Positions 26,488-34,840 are shown, counted from the first letter of the stretch. The stretch: 50,891 nucleotides of DNA from Mycobacterium sp. 1465703.0 (GCF_001672975.1 NZ_LZKU01000071.1:1-50891); one strand, 5' to 3'. Made by a program: numbers and translations. The notes: generated by a model from the sequence alone, not told the origin.

Positions 26488-27846
26488 ATGGCAGGCCATC
26501 GCGGCGAATTGGTGCAGGTCTTCGAGAACGTGCGCCGGGGAATGATCCCCGCGCACATCTACAACGACCAGGAACTGTTCGCGCTGGAGAGGGAGCGGCT
26601 GTTCAGCCGGGCGTGGACGTTCGTGGGCCACGAGTCCGAGATCCCGCAGGACGGCGACTACGTGGTGCGCCGGGTCCTCGACGACTCCTTCATCATCACC
26701 CGCGACTCGCAAGGCACGGTGCGGGCGCTGTTCAATATGTGCCTGCATCGCGGGATGCAGGTCTGTCGCGCGGAGCTGGGAAACGCTTCCAACTTCCGCT
26801 GCCCCTACCACGGCTGGACGTACCGCAACGACGGTCGGCTGACCGGGCTGCCGTTCCACCGGGAGGCCTACGGCGGCGACGAGGGGTTCGCCAAAGACCA
26901 AACCCTTTTGCCTGCACCGAATTTCGCGAGCTACAACGGCCTGATGTTCATCAGCCTGGATCCGCACGCCGAACCATTGCGGGATTTCCTCGGCGATTTC
27001 GTCTTCTATCTGGACTACTACACCAAACAGAGCGCCGGCGGTGTCGAAGTGCGCGGCCCGCAGCGCTGGCGGATCAAGGCCAACTGGAAGATCGGCGCGG
27101 AGAACTTCGCCGGCGACATGTACCACACCCCGCACACCCATGCGTCGATCGTCGACATCGGACTGTTCCGCGAACCGAAGGCGCAAAAACGCAAGGACGG
27201 CGCCACGTATTGGGCGCACCGCGGCGGCGGAACCACCTACAAACTCCCCCCGGGCAGCTTCGAGGAGCGGATGCGCTACGTCGGCTACCCCGACGAGATG
27301 ATCGGCCGGATCAAAGACGTGTGGACACCGCGACAGCAACGGGTGGTCGGTGACGACGGGTTCATGATCTCGGCCGCAACGTGTTTCCCCAACCTCAGCT
27401 TCGTGCACAACTGGCCCAAGGTGCGCGACCGCGATGACCATCGGCAGGCCGAGGTGCTGCCGTTCATCTCGATTCGGTTGTGGCAGCCGATCACTGCGCA
27501 CGAGACCGAGGTCTGCTCGTGGTTCGCGGTGGATTCCGCGGCTCCCCCGCAGTACAAACAAGACTCGTACAAGGCGTACCTGATGTGCTTCGGGTCGACC
27601 GGCATGTTCGAGCAAGACGATGTGGAGAACTGGGTGTCGCTGACGACCACCGCAGGCGGTTCCATGGCACGACGGCTGTTGCTGAACAGCCGGATGGGTC
27701 TGCTCGCCGACGACCGTCCCGTCATCGAGGCGTTGTCGCCCAGCGCTTTCCACGGGCCCGGACGCGCGCAAGTCGGCTATAACGAACACAACCAACGGGC
27801 GTTGCTGAACATGTGGGCCGACTATCTGCAGCGGGTACCGGCATGA
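26488..27846 (+). CDS. Ring-hydroxylating dioxygenase, large (alpha) subunit
   Basis: A 452-residue Rieske non-heme iron oxygenase. The Rieske cluster ligands are Cys85, His87, Cys105 and His108; the mononuclear site is ENFAGDMYHTPHTH (Asp210 bridge, His213, His218) with the third ligand in EQDDVENW. The enzyme cis-dihydroxylates an aromatic ring. The class with separate beta subunit includes biphenyl, phenylpropionate and actinobacterial phthalate 3,4-dioxygenases; the downstream decarboxylase-like gene favours an aromatic dicarboxylate. ATG 26488 is set by AGAGGAG. First gene of a five-gene operon joined by ATGA overlaps. Confidence 0.9.
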   Translation: MAGHRGELVQVFENVRRGMIPAHIYNDQELFALERERLFSRAWTFVGHESEIPQDGDYVVRRVLDDSFIITRDSQGTVRALFNMCLHRGMQVCRAELGNASNFRCPYHGWTYRNDGRLTGLPFHREAYGGDEGFAKDQTLLPAPNFASYNGLMFISLDPHAEPLRDFLGDFVFYLDYYTKQSAGGVEVRGPQRWRIKANWKIGAENFAGDMYHTPHTHASIVDIGLFREPKAQKRKDGATYWAHRGGGTTYKLPPGSFEERMRYVGYPDEMIGRIKDVWTPRQQRVVGDDGFMISAATCFPNLSFVHNWPKVRDRDDHRQAEVLPFISIRLWQPITAHETEVCSWFAVDSAAPPQYKQDSYKAYLMCFGSTGMFEQDDVENWVSLTTTAGGSMARRLLLNSRMGLLADDRPVIEALSPSAFHGPGRAQVGYNEHNQRALLNMWADYLQRVPA

Positions 27847-28367
27847 AGCCCTTGCCATTTAATGACACTCGGCACGTGGCGGCGCATCAGTTCCTGGTCG
27901 ATGAGGCGTATCTGCTCGATGCCCAACAGTATGAGGCGTGGCTGGACACGCTGACCGACGACGTTCACTACGCCATGCCGGTGCGCGTCACAACCGCGCG
28001 CGGTGCCGGGTTCGACACGTCACCGGGGATGGACCATTTCGACGAGGACAAGTACTCGCTGAACCAGCGGGTCGCGCGGATGGGCACCGACCACGTGTGG
28101 GCCGAGGACCCGCCGTCTCGGCTGCGGCATTTCATCACCAACGTGCGCACCTTTGAGCCGGACGACCCAGAAGACAAAGCCCACCTGGTGGTCGAATCGG
28201 CCGAACTGCTGTTTCGCAGCCGGGGCGACGTCAACGACAGCGCCTTGATGTCGTGCGGGCGCAAGGACGTGTTGCGCTGGTGCGATGATCGCTGGAAGCT
28301 GGCCCGCCGCACGATCATCGCCGACGAGTCGGTACTTCGGATGCAGAACCTGGCGGTGTTTTTATGA
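27843..28367 (+). CDS. Ring-hydroxylating dioxygenase, small (beta) subunit
   Basis: A 174-residue beta subunit of the NTF2-like fold, recognised by HQFLVDEAYLLDAQQYEAWLDTLTDDVHYAMPVR and the C-terminal WKLARRTIIADESVL. It is structural and builds the alpha3-beta3 oxygenase with the preceding gene, whose stop its ATG overlaps. Family length is normal and there is no lesion. Confidence 0.9.
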   Translation: MKPLPFNDTRHVAAHQFLVDEAYLLDAQQYEAWLDTLTDDVHYAMPVRVTTARGAGFDTSPGMDHFDEDKYSLNQRVARMGTDHVWAEDPPSRLRHFITNVRTFEPDDPEDKAHLVVESAELLFRSRGDVNDSALMSCGRKDVLRWCDDRWKLARRTIIADESVLRMQNLAVFL

Positions 28368-28639
28368 GCGATGTTCGCGATGAGCTACAGCAGCTGTTGG
28401 ACGGCACGGTCGGCGAACCTATCAGCGTCGCAAACGAATTCACCGAGGTCATGGTGCGCCGTGTCGACACTCGCAACGGATCACGCCTGCTGATCAGTGC
28501 GCCCAGATCCGGGCAGTGGATCACCCTGGACGCTCTAGAGGTCGAGGCATTGACCTGGCAGAATCCCCGTACTCTGGCGGCCATGGTCGGCAATTCCCAC
28601 GCGCCGCTGCTGCCGGACGAAAGCGAACCGCAACCATGA
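28364..28639 (+). CDS. Unknown small protein inside the dioxygenase operon (91 aa)
   Basis: A 91-residue acidic protein beginning MSDVRDELQQLLDGTVG, with a beta-rich middle (FTEVMVRRVDTRNGSRLLIS) and the phrase SGQWITLDALEVEALTW. It has no cysteines, so it cannot be the [2Fe-2S] ferredoxin normally found in such operons. Its start and stop overlap both neighbours by ATGA, so it is surely expressed with them. No family recognised. It may assist assembly or bind substrate; this is a guess. Confidence 0.8.
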   Translation: MSDVRDELQQLLDGTVGEPISVANEFTEVMVRRVDTRNGSRLLISAPRSGQWITLDALEVEALTWQNPRTLAAMVGNSHAPLLPDESEPQP

Positions 28640-29430
28640 CCGGCTGGTTGGCCGGCAAGCGCGCACTGGTGGTGGGTGCCGGCTCGGGGATCGGCCGGTC
28701 CGTCGTCGACGCGTTCAGCAACGAAGGCGCGAAAGTCGCTGCGCTGGAACGTGACCCACGCAAGTGCGAAGGGTTGCGACAGCAGTTGCCGCAGGTCCCG
28801 GTGGTCGAGGGTGACGCCACCACCCGCGAGGCCAATGACCGCGCCGTCGCCGCGGCCGAGGATGCCTTCGACGGGTTGGACACCCTGGTCAACTGCGTGG
28901 GCGTCTTCGACTTCTACCGGGGCCTCGATGACATCGACACCGATCTGCTGTCCGATGCGTTCGACGAGATGTTTCGTACCAACGTGCTGAGTCATCTGCA
29001 GTCGATAAAGGCCGCGCTCCCGGCGCTGCGCACGGCGAGCGGATCCTCGATCGTGCTGACCGAGTCGGCGTCGTCGTTCTACCCCGGACGTGGCGGTGTG
29101 CTCTACGTATCCTCGAAATTCGCGGTACGCGGACTGGTTTCGGCATTGGCGTACGAACTTGCGCCACACATCCGGGTCAACGGGGTGGCGCCCGGCGGCA
29201 CGCTCAACACCGACCTGCGCGGCCTGTCCAGCCTGGGACTCGACCAGACCCGCCTGGACGACAGCCCTGATCGGGCGCACCAGGTGGCCGCGCGCACTCC
29301 CCTGCACGTCGCGCTCTCGGGTGAGGATCACGCGTGGAGTTATGTGTTCCTGGCCTCAGACCGCTCCCGCGGGTTCACCGGCGAAACCGTCCGGCCAGAC
29401 GGCGGTTTCGGACTGGGGGCACCGCGATGA
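28636..29430 (+). CDS. SDR dehydrogenase, probable cis-dihydrodiol dehydrogenase
   Basis: A 264-residue short-chain dehydrogenase. The cofactor loop is VGAGSGIGRSV, the NNAG-equivalent is LVNCVGVF, and the catalytic set is Ser in LTESASS with Tyr-x3-Lys in YVSSK. GVFDFYRGLDD and the FLASDRSRGFTGETVRPDGG tail are like BphB/HcaB/PhtB dehydrogenases. It should oxidise the cis-dihydrodiol made by the dioxygenase to a catechol using NAD+. Coupled by ATGA to both neighbours. Confidence 0.87.
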   Translation: MTGWLAGKRALVVGAGSGIGRSVVDAFSNEGAKVAALERDPRKCEGLRQQLPQVPVVEGDATTREANDRAVAAAEDAFDGLDTLVNCVGVFDFYRGLDDIDTDLLSDAFDEMFRTNVLSHLQSIKAALPALRTASGSSIVLTESASSFYPGRGGVLYVSSKFAVRGLVSALAYELAPHIRVNGVAPGGTLNTDLRGLSSLGLDQTRLDDSPDRAHQVAARTPLHVALSGEDHAWSYVFLASDRSRGFTGETVRPDGGFGLGAPR

Positions 29431-30146
29431 CCGTCCTGGACGAGGAGCGCGCTCTGGTGGCCCAGGGCTGCCGCGTCGCGGCGGCCCGCGGCCTGGTCGA
29501 TGGCATCCTCGGCCACCTGAGCCTGCGGATCGACGACGAGCACCTGCTGGTGCGCTGCCGAAGCGATACCGATACCGGGGTGGCGTTCACCCGGCCCAGC
29601 GACATCCGGCTGATCAACTTTGACGGCAGCGCCGGTGCCCCAGGCGAACTCGACGGCTATCGCGTTCCCAACGAGCTGCCGATCCACGTCGAGACCATGC
29701 TGGCCGATGCACGGCACGTCGCCGTCGCGCACCTGCATCCACCGGACGTGGTCGCCGCCGACCTGGCCGGCATCACGATCAGGCCGATCTACGGCGCCTT
29801 CGACATTCCCGGCGCCTGGCTGGCACGCGGCGGTGTACCCGTCTACGAACGCGCTGTGCTGATCCGGAATTCGCGGCTGGGCAAGGAAATGGTGGCGGCG
29901 ATGCGTGGCCGGCCGGTGGTGATCTGTCGCGGACACGGAATCACCAGCGTCTCGGCCACCGTGCCGCAGGCGGTGCTGCAGGCGATCAGCCTGGACACGC
30001 TGGCCCGAATGTCGTTGCGGGTGCACGCGGCCGGCGGCACCTGTAACGACATCGACGACGCGGACTGGGATGACTTGCCGGACTTGGGATCTGCGTTCAC
30101 CGCCGAGGCCGCCTGGCGCCACGAGGTGGCACGGCTAACGGGTTAG
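29427..30146 (+). CDS. Class II aldolase/adducin family protein, putative aromatic decarboxylase
   Basis: A 239-residue class II aldolase fold with the zinc histidines in VAHLHPPDV and the later VICRGHGITS, and the N-terminal GILGHLSLRI. In actinobacterial phthalate operons a protein of this family (PhtC) decarboxylates 3,4-dihydroxyphthalate to protocatechuate, and CmtD of the cumate pathway is related. Both match its place after a dioxygenase and a dihydrodiol dehydrogenase. The nearby pcaHGB makes the protocatechuate outcome attractive. Its stop overlaps the IclR stop on the opposite strand. Confidence 0.82.
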   Translation: MTVLDEERALVAQGCRVAAARGLVDGILGHLSLRIDDEHLLVRCRSDTDTGVAFTRPSDIRLINFDGSAGAPGELDGYRVPNELPIHVETMLADARHVAVAHLHPPDVVAADLAGITIRPIYGAFDIPGAWLARGGVPVYERAVLIRNSRLGKEMVAAMRGRPVVICRGHGITSVSATVPQAVLQAISLDTLARMSLRVHAAGGTCNDIDDADWDDLPDLGSAFTAEAAWRHEVARLTG

Positions 30147-30958
30147 CCGAGCTGATCGCCAATCTCCTTGGCGGCCGCGACAAGCGCCGCGGCCACCGCG
30201 GGGTACCGGGAAGCCTCCAGCCGGTTCTGCGGCGCGGCGGCGTTGAGCGCGAGCCGCAGCCCGGGCGCGCGGGTCGGAATCGGCACCGCGACCGACGCGA
30301 CGCCTTCCTCACTCTCTTCACGGTTGGTGGCGTAGCCACGCTCGCGGATATCGGCCAATTCGGCCTCCAGCCGGCTGCGGCTGCCGATCGAATGCGAGGT
30401 GATGCGCTTCAACCGCTCGCGCGGCAGCAGCGCACGCAATTCCGGCGGCGACAACTGGGCCAGCATGACCTTGCCCGTCGAGGTGCAATGGGCGGGCATG
30501 GCGCGGCCCAGCCTGGACGCCACCCGCACCGCGGCCGGACCCTCGACGGCGGCCACGAATCGCACGCTCGCACCATCCAGCATTCCGACGTGCACCGTCT
30601 CGCGCAGTTGCTCGCTGAGGCTGCGCATGACGGGCACGGCGGACCGCGCGATGTCGATGCGGCCGAAGATCGCGAACGCCACCCCGGTCAACGACGGACC
30701 GGGCAGATACGCCTTGGACACCGGGTCTTGCCGGACGAAACCGCGATAGGCCAGCATCGCCAGCAGCCGATGCGCGGTCGACGACGCCACGCCCAGATAG
30801 CGGGTCGCCTCGCTCAACCGGATCTGGGGCTGTTCGCCCAGCAACAACAACAGCTTGAGCGCGTTGTCGACCGACTCGATCGGGTATTGCGGCGCAAGCG
30901 GATCGGCGGCCGGCGCCGCAGCGGCGCTCGAGTCGGCCGACTCGCGCTTGCGTGGCAT
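30143..30958 (-). CDS. IclR family transcription regulator
   Basis: A 271-residue IclR regulator: winged HTH at residues ~25-90 (IRLSEATRYLGVASSTAHRLLAML) and a C-terminal effector domain (GRAMPAHCTSTGKVMLAQL, RGYATNREESEEGVASVAVPI). This family commonly controls aromatic catabolism (PcaU, PobR, phthalate regulators). It is convergent with the operon it probably controls; the two stop codons overlap in the shared TTAG. Confidence 0.88.
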   Translation of the reverse strand: MPRKRESADSSAAAAPAADPLAPQYPIESVDNALKLLLLLGEQPQIRLSEATRYLGVASSTAHRLLAMLAYRGFVRQDPVSKAYLPGPSLTGVAFAIFGRIDIARSAVPVMRSLSEQLRETVHVGMLDGASVRFVAAVEGPAAVRVASRLGRAMPAHCTSTGKVMLAQLSPPELRALLPRERLKRITSHSIGSRSRLEAELADIRERGYATNREESEEGVASVAVPIPTRAPGLRLALNAAAPQNRLEASRYPAVAAALVAAAKEIGDQLG

Positions 30959-31008
30959 GCGTCCACGGTAACCAGTTATGGGCGCGGCTTCGGGTTATTC
31001 TCGGCATC

Positions 31009-31818
31009 GTGAGCGGGGCTACTCACGCTGCATATCACCGTTACGTCGCCATCGGTGACAGCCAAACCGAGGGCTTGTGGGACGGCGACGACACCATCGG
31101 CCTGCACGGATTCGCCGACCGGCTCGCGGTGATGGTCGATTCCCTGTACCCCGGCCTGCAGTACGCCAACCTCGCGATCCGCGGAAAACGGATCAGCCAC
31201 GTGCTCTTCGAGCAGCTTCCACAGGCACTGGCGATGCAGCCCGATCTGGTCACGGTCTGCGCCGGCATGAACGACGTCATCCAGCCCGGCCGATCCTTCG
31301 CACCCGCCCTAATCGACCTCGAGCGCATCTACGCCGCGCTGGCCGAGTCGGGGGCGACGGTGGTGACGACGACCTTCCCGAACGTCGCGCAGTTCCTCCC
31401 GTTAGGACGGCTGGTGGCGGGGCGGCTGGCCCGAATCAACGCGGCGATCAGCGCGGCGGCCGAACGCTACGGGTTCCGGCTCGTCGATCTGTACAACGCC
31501 CCCTCGATGCGCGAGTTGGACACCTGGGCCGTCGACCGGGTGCACGCCTCCAGCAAGGGCCATATCCTATTCGCCGCCGCGGCCGCTGAAGCGCTCAATT
31601 TGCCTGACGCCAACCATGATTGGGCATGCGGCGGCCTCAGTCCCACCCAGCGCTCTTTCGCCGCCGGCACTTTCGAGCAGTTGCGCTGGACCCACGAGAG
31701 TTTCTTACCCTGGATCTGGCGGCGTCTACGCGGCCTGTCGTCGTACGACGGGCGCGAACCGAAACGTCCGCGGTTGGAGGGGCTGGGTGCCCCGAGCGAG
31801 TTCAAGCGCACACCTTAA
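31009..31818 (+). CDS. SGNH/GDSL-type hydrolase
   Basis: A 269-residue hydrolase of the SGNH fold. Block I is AIGDSQTEG (Ser nucleophile), block III AGMNDVI, and the Asp-x2-His of block V is in AVDRVHAS. No signal peptide, so an intracellular esterase or lipase. GTG 31009 gives the expected short N-terminus before block I, with only 50 bases to the divergent IclR gene. The C-terminal WIWRRLRGLSSYDGREPKRP tail is basic and probably disordered. Confidence 0.83.
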   Translation: MSGATHAAYHRYVAIGDSQTEGLWDGDDTIGLHGFADRLAVMVDSLYPGLQYANLAIRGKRISHVLFEQLPQALAMQPDLVTVCAGMNDVIQPGRSFAPALIDLERIYAALAESGATVVTTTFPNVAQFLPLGRLVAGRLARINAAISAAAERYGFRLVDLYNAPSMRELDTWAVDRVHASSKGHILFAAAAAEALNLPDANHDWACGGLSPTQRSFAAGTFEQLRWTHESFLPWIWRRLRGLSSYDGREPKRPRLEGLGAPSEFKRTP

Positions 31819-31854
31819 GTCACGGGTTCTTGGCCGGTCAGGCATCCTTGACGC

Positions 31855-32523
31855 ATGCATTTAGAGTCCTTGCTGCACTCGATTCCTCCGCTGGCGGTTT
31901 ACCTGGTCGTCGGCGGGGTGGTCGGGGTGGAGAGCTTGGGCATTCCGTTGCCGGGTGAAATCGTGCTGGTCACCGCCGCGCTGATGTCGTCACACCATGA
32001 GCTGGCCGTCAATCCACTCGGGGTCGGCATCGCCGCGGTGATGGGCGCGGTGATCGGCGACTCGATCGGCTACGCCATCGGACGCCGGTTCGGCATGCCG
32101 CTTTTCGACCGACTGGGCCGACGGTTTCCGAAACACTTCGGTCCCGGACACATTGCGCTCGGCGAAAAGTTGTTCAACCGCTGGGGTGTTCGGGCCGTCT
32201 TCTTCGGTCGCTTCATCGCGCTGCTGCGGATCTTGGCCGGACCATTGGCCGGGGCGCTCAAGATGCATTACCCCCGGTTCCTGGCGGCCAACGTCTCGGG
32301 TGCCATCTGCTGGGCGGGCGGCACCACCGCGCTGGTGTACTTCGCCGGAATCGCCGCCGAACGCTGGCTGGAGCGGTTCTCCTGGATGGGGCTGGTGATC
32401 GCCGTCATCGCCGGTGTGACCGCCGCAATCCTGTTGCGGGAGCGCACCTCCCGGATGATCGCGGAGTTGGAAGCCGAACACCGACGCAAGACCGGCAGCA
32501 CCGCGCCGACACCGTCTGACTAG
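31855..32523 (+). CDS. DedA family membrane protein
   Basis: A 222-residue DedA/SNARE-associated membrane protein with ESLGIPLPGE (acidic-Pro motif) and FFGRFIALLRILAGPLAG (the conserved Arg pair). Family members are proton-coupled lipid flippases or transporters needed for envelope homeostasis. In M. tuberculosis dedA (Rv2637) lies next to a STAS-domain gene (Rv2638), and here a TetR gene is inserted between the two. The stop TAG overlaps the TetR stop in a shared CTAG. Confidence 0.9.
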   Translation: MHLESLLHSIPPLAVYLVVGGVVGVESLGIPLPGEIVLVTAALMSSHHELAVNPLGVGIAAVMGAVIGDSIGYAIGRRFGMPLFDRLGRRFPKHFGPGHIALGEKLFNRWGVRAVFFGRFIALLRILAGPLAGALKMHYPRFLAANVSGAICWAGGTTALVYFAGIAAERWLERFSWMGLVIAVIAGVTAAILLRERTSRMIAELEAEHRRKTGSTAPTPSD

Positions 32524-33152
32524 ACGGCCTCGCTGGTGTCCACCGCCAGTGGCGGCCGGTGTGCGTCGATCAAAGCGCGGGCCATCTTGCGGGCGCGCAG
32601 CGCGGCGTCGATATCTCCCACGGCGGCCAGAACGATCACGCCCTTCATCAGGATGTGCCAGGACGAGGCGAAGTCCTCGACATCGGTCAAGCCGAGCGCA
32701 ACAGCGCGGCGGCGCACGATGTCGCGCACGTGGTCGATGTGGGTGATACAGGCTCGACCGGCCGGGTGATCGGGTCCCACCTCGAGCAGCACGTTGATGA
32801 ACGAACAGCCCTCGTACCCGTCCCGGAGCTGAATCCATTCGTGCATGACGTCGAAGATCGCCAGCAGCTGTTCCTCGGGGGTGTTGCCGCGCCGCCGGGA
32901 CTGCTCCTCGATCAAGCCATGCGTCCACAGCTCCTCACGGCGCTGCAGCACCGCCAGCACCAGATGGTTTTTGGTGGCGAAATGGCGGTACAGGGTCGCC
33001 CTGGCGACGCCTGCCCGTTCGATCACTTCGTCGGTGCCCACGGCGCGGATTCCACGGCGGCTGAACAATTCATATGCCGCGGTAAGAACACGTTCACGCG
33101 CCGACGCGGGAGGCGATCCGACATCGGAAGTCGTCATGGCGGCACTTACCAT
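32520..33152 (-). CDS. TetR family transcription regulator
   Basis: A 210-residue TetR regulator with the HTH IRAVGTDEVIERAGVARATLYRHF and a ligand domain (EGCSFINVLLEVG). It resembles AcrR-like regulators of small membrane or oxidoreductase genes. ATG 33152 and ATG 33137 are both possible. The 140-base region between it and the STAS gene contains several AGACAG/CTGTCT half-sites, so autoregulation and control of the divergent STAS gene are likely. Confidence 0.85.
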   Translation of the reverse strand: MVSAAMTTSDVGSPPASARERVLTAAYELFSRRGIRAVGTDEVIERAGVARATLYRHFATKNHLVLAVLQRREELWTHGLIEEQSRRRGNTPEEQLLAIFDVMHEWIQLRDGYEGCSFINVLLEVGPDHPAGRACITHIDHVRDIVRRRAVALGLTDVEDFASSWHILMKGVIVLAAVGDIDAALRARKMARALIDAHRPPLAVDTSEAV

Positions 33153-33171
33153 ACTCTTAAGCCCTGCCAGT

Positions 33172-33237
33172 AGACAGACCGCCCTGTCTCGTTATAGAAA
33201 AGAGATTCGCATAGGCGAAGAAGGTCTGTCTTCAGAC
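33172..33237. promoter_or_regulatory. Cluster of TetR-type operator half-sites
   Basis: AGACAG-ACCGCC-CTGTCT (33172-33189) is a perfect dyad with 6-bp arms. AGACAGACC (33172-33180) is repeated inverted and exact as GGTCTGTCT (33223-33231), and GTCTG-TCTT-CAGAC (33224-33237) is a second dyad. The sites lie between the divergent TetR and STAS starts. Confidence 0.55.
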
Positions 33238-33293
33238 ATTAGGACGGGCATCCATCGAGGCGTCTGCAGCGCCTGTCGATTAGGGGGTCCATC

Positions 33294-33731
33294 ATGAATT
33301 CCGTCATTGTGGAACCAATGCCCACCAGTCATTTGACGCTGAGCACAAAACTCGTTTACGAACTAGGCGACCCGAATAGCACGCTACGGGCGACTGCCGA
33401 TCGCAGCGGCCCCTCGGTGGTGATCTACGCCGGGGGTGAAGTCGACGCCTGCAACGAGGACACCTGGCGCCATCTGGTGAGCGAGGCGGCCAGCGGCGTC
33501 ACCGCGCCCGGCCCCTTTGTCGTCGACGTCACCGGGCTCGATTTCATGGGTTGCTGCGCGTTCGAAGTGCTCGCCGATGAGGCGAAGCGCTGCCAGCGAC
33601 GCGGAATTGACCTACGGCTGGTGAGTTGTGAGTCGATTGTCGGCCGCATTATCGACGCGTGTGGGCTTAGCAGCGTGCTGCCGATTTATCCGACCGTCGA
33701 CTCCGCGCTGTCGGCGGCCGCTCGCCGGTAA
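33294..33731 (+). CDS. STAS-domain anti-sigma factor antagonist (Rv2638-like)
   Basis: A 145-residue STAS protein. The fold is visible from SVVIYAGGEVDACNEDTW through FVVDVTGLDFMGCCAFEVLADE to RLVSCESIVGRII. The usual phospho-acceptor loop DSSG is replaced by Gly86-Cys87-Cys88, so switching by serine phosphorylation is not possible at that site. Six cysteines (53, 87, 88, 100, 112, 123) suggest redox control, as shown for the M. tuberculosis antagonist RsfA. It would free a SigF-type sigma factor from its anti-sigma factor. Start ATG follows TAGGGGG. Confidence 0.83.
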   Translation: MNSVIVEPMPTSHLTLSTKLVYELGDPNSTLRATADRSGPSVVIYAGGEVDACNEDTWRHLVSEAASGVTAPGPFVVDVTGLDFMGCCAFEVLADEAKRCQRRGIDLRLVSCESIVGRIIDACGLSSVLPIYPTVDSALSAAARR

Positions 33732-33754
33732 AAGATCGGGCCGTCACCGGCTCA

Positions 33755-34840
33755 ATGGGCGAGAATCCGACCGTTGGTGCCGAAGAGGAATTCCTCCTCG
33801 TCGACCCGAAAAAGGGCGAGCCCGCCCCGCAAAATGCCGCGGTGGCCGCGGAGGCGAAGCGCCGGGGCGTCAAGCTGCAGCTCGAACTGAGCAGTTGCCA
33901 GGTGGAGACCACATCATCGGTGGCGGCGACAGGTGCCGAGCTCGGCGAGGAACTGAGCCGGCTGCGGCGCACCGCCGCGCAGGCCGCGCAGGCCGTCGGT
34001 GTCCAGCTGCTGGCCTGTGGGCTTCCGCCGGCCACGCCGCACGAGTTTCCCGTCACCGACACTCCGCGCTACCAGCGGATCGGCGAGGAGTTCGGGATGA
34101 TCGCTCACGAGCAAGGCATCTGTGGGTGCCATGTGCATGTGCAGGTGCCCGATCGCGACGCGGCCATCCATGTCAGTAATTGGCTGCGGCCGTGGCTGCC
34201 GTCTTTGCTTGCGCTGTCGGCGAATTCGCGGGTATACCGCAACGCCGACAGTGGGTATGCGAGCTGGCGCAGCGTGCTGTGGCGGCGCTGGCCCGCCGCG
34301 GGAGCACCGCCGTTTTTCGCCTCATCCGACGAGTACGACGAGACGGTGCGCATGTTGGTCGACACCGGGGTGATCCTGGACAAGGACATGGTCTATTGGG
34401 ACGTGCGTCCATCGGCGGACTTTCCGACGGTGGAGGTCCGGGTGGCCGACGTGCCGGCCACGGTCGCCGAGACGGTGCTGCTTGCCACCTTGACCAGGGC
34501 GGCGGTGATGACGGCCCTGGACGCACCCGATGAGGCTCGGCGGCTGCCGCCAGGTGCATTGCGCGCGGCATATTGGAAGGCCGCACACGACGGGTTATCC
34601 GGCCGCACAGTCGATTTGATTCACGACCGCGGAGCGGTGCCGGCGGATGAGCAGTTGCAGGCGCTGGTGCAGCGGGTGCGCCCCGCGCTGGAGTCGTTGG
34701 GTGAATACGACTACGTTCTCGACGAACTCGCCCGAGTCGTATCGCACGGTAACGGGGCGATGCGTCAGCTGCGGGCCTGGCGCAAACGCGGTGAGGTGCG
34801 CGACGTCATCGCCGAAGCCGCCGAGGCCACATTGAGTTGA
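33755..34840 (+). CDS. GCS2-family glutamate-cysteine ligase-like protein (YbdK type)
   Basis: A 361-residue carboxylate-amine ligase. The N-terminal VGAEEEFLLVDP (metal and ATP Glu cluster), QLELSSCQVE, GCHVHVQVP and FPTVEVRVADV segments are those of YbdK / glutamate-cysteine ligase family 2. It may form gamma-glutamyl-amide bonds; mycobacteria make mycothiol, not glutathione, so its product is uncertain. It begins 24 bases after the STAS gene on the same strand. M. tuberculosis Rv0433 is similar. Confidence 0.85.
   Translation: MGENPTVGAEEEFLLVDPKKGEPAPQNAAVAAEAKRRGVKLQLELSSCQVETTSSVAATGAELGEELSRLRRTAAQAAQAVGVQLLACGLPPATPHEFPVTDTPRYQRIGEEFGMIAHEQGICGCHVHVQVPDRDAAIHVSNWLRPWLPSLLALSANSRVYRNADSGYASWRSVLWRRWPAAGAPPFFASSDEYDETVRMLVDTGVILDKDMVYWDVRPSADFPTVEVRVADVPATVAETVLLATLTRAAVMTALDAPDEARRLPPGALRAAYWKAAHDGLSGRTVDLIHDRGAVPADEQLQALVQRVRPALESLGEYDYVLDELARVVSHGNGAMRQLRAWRKRGEVRDVIAEAAEATLS

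Noticed and set aside
26449..27858. Open frame of ~470 codons on the minus strand
   Set aside because: Antisense of the dioxygenase alpha gene; composition is typical of a shadow frame.
28315..29331. Open frame of ~340 codons on the minus strand
   Set aside because: Antisense of the 91-aa and SDR genes, without any protein-family pattern.
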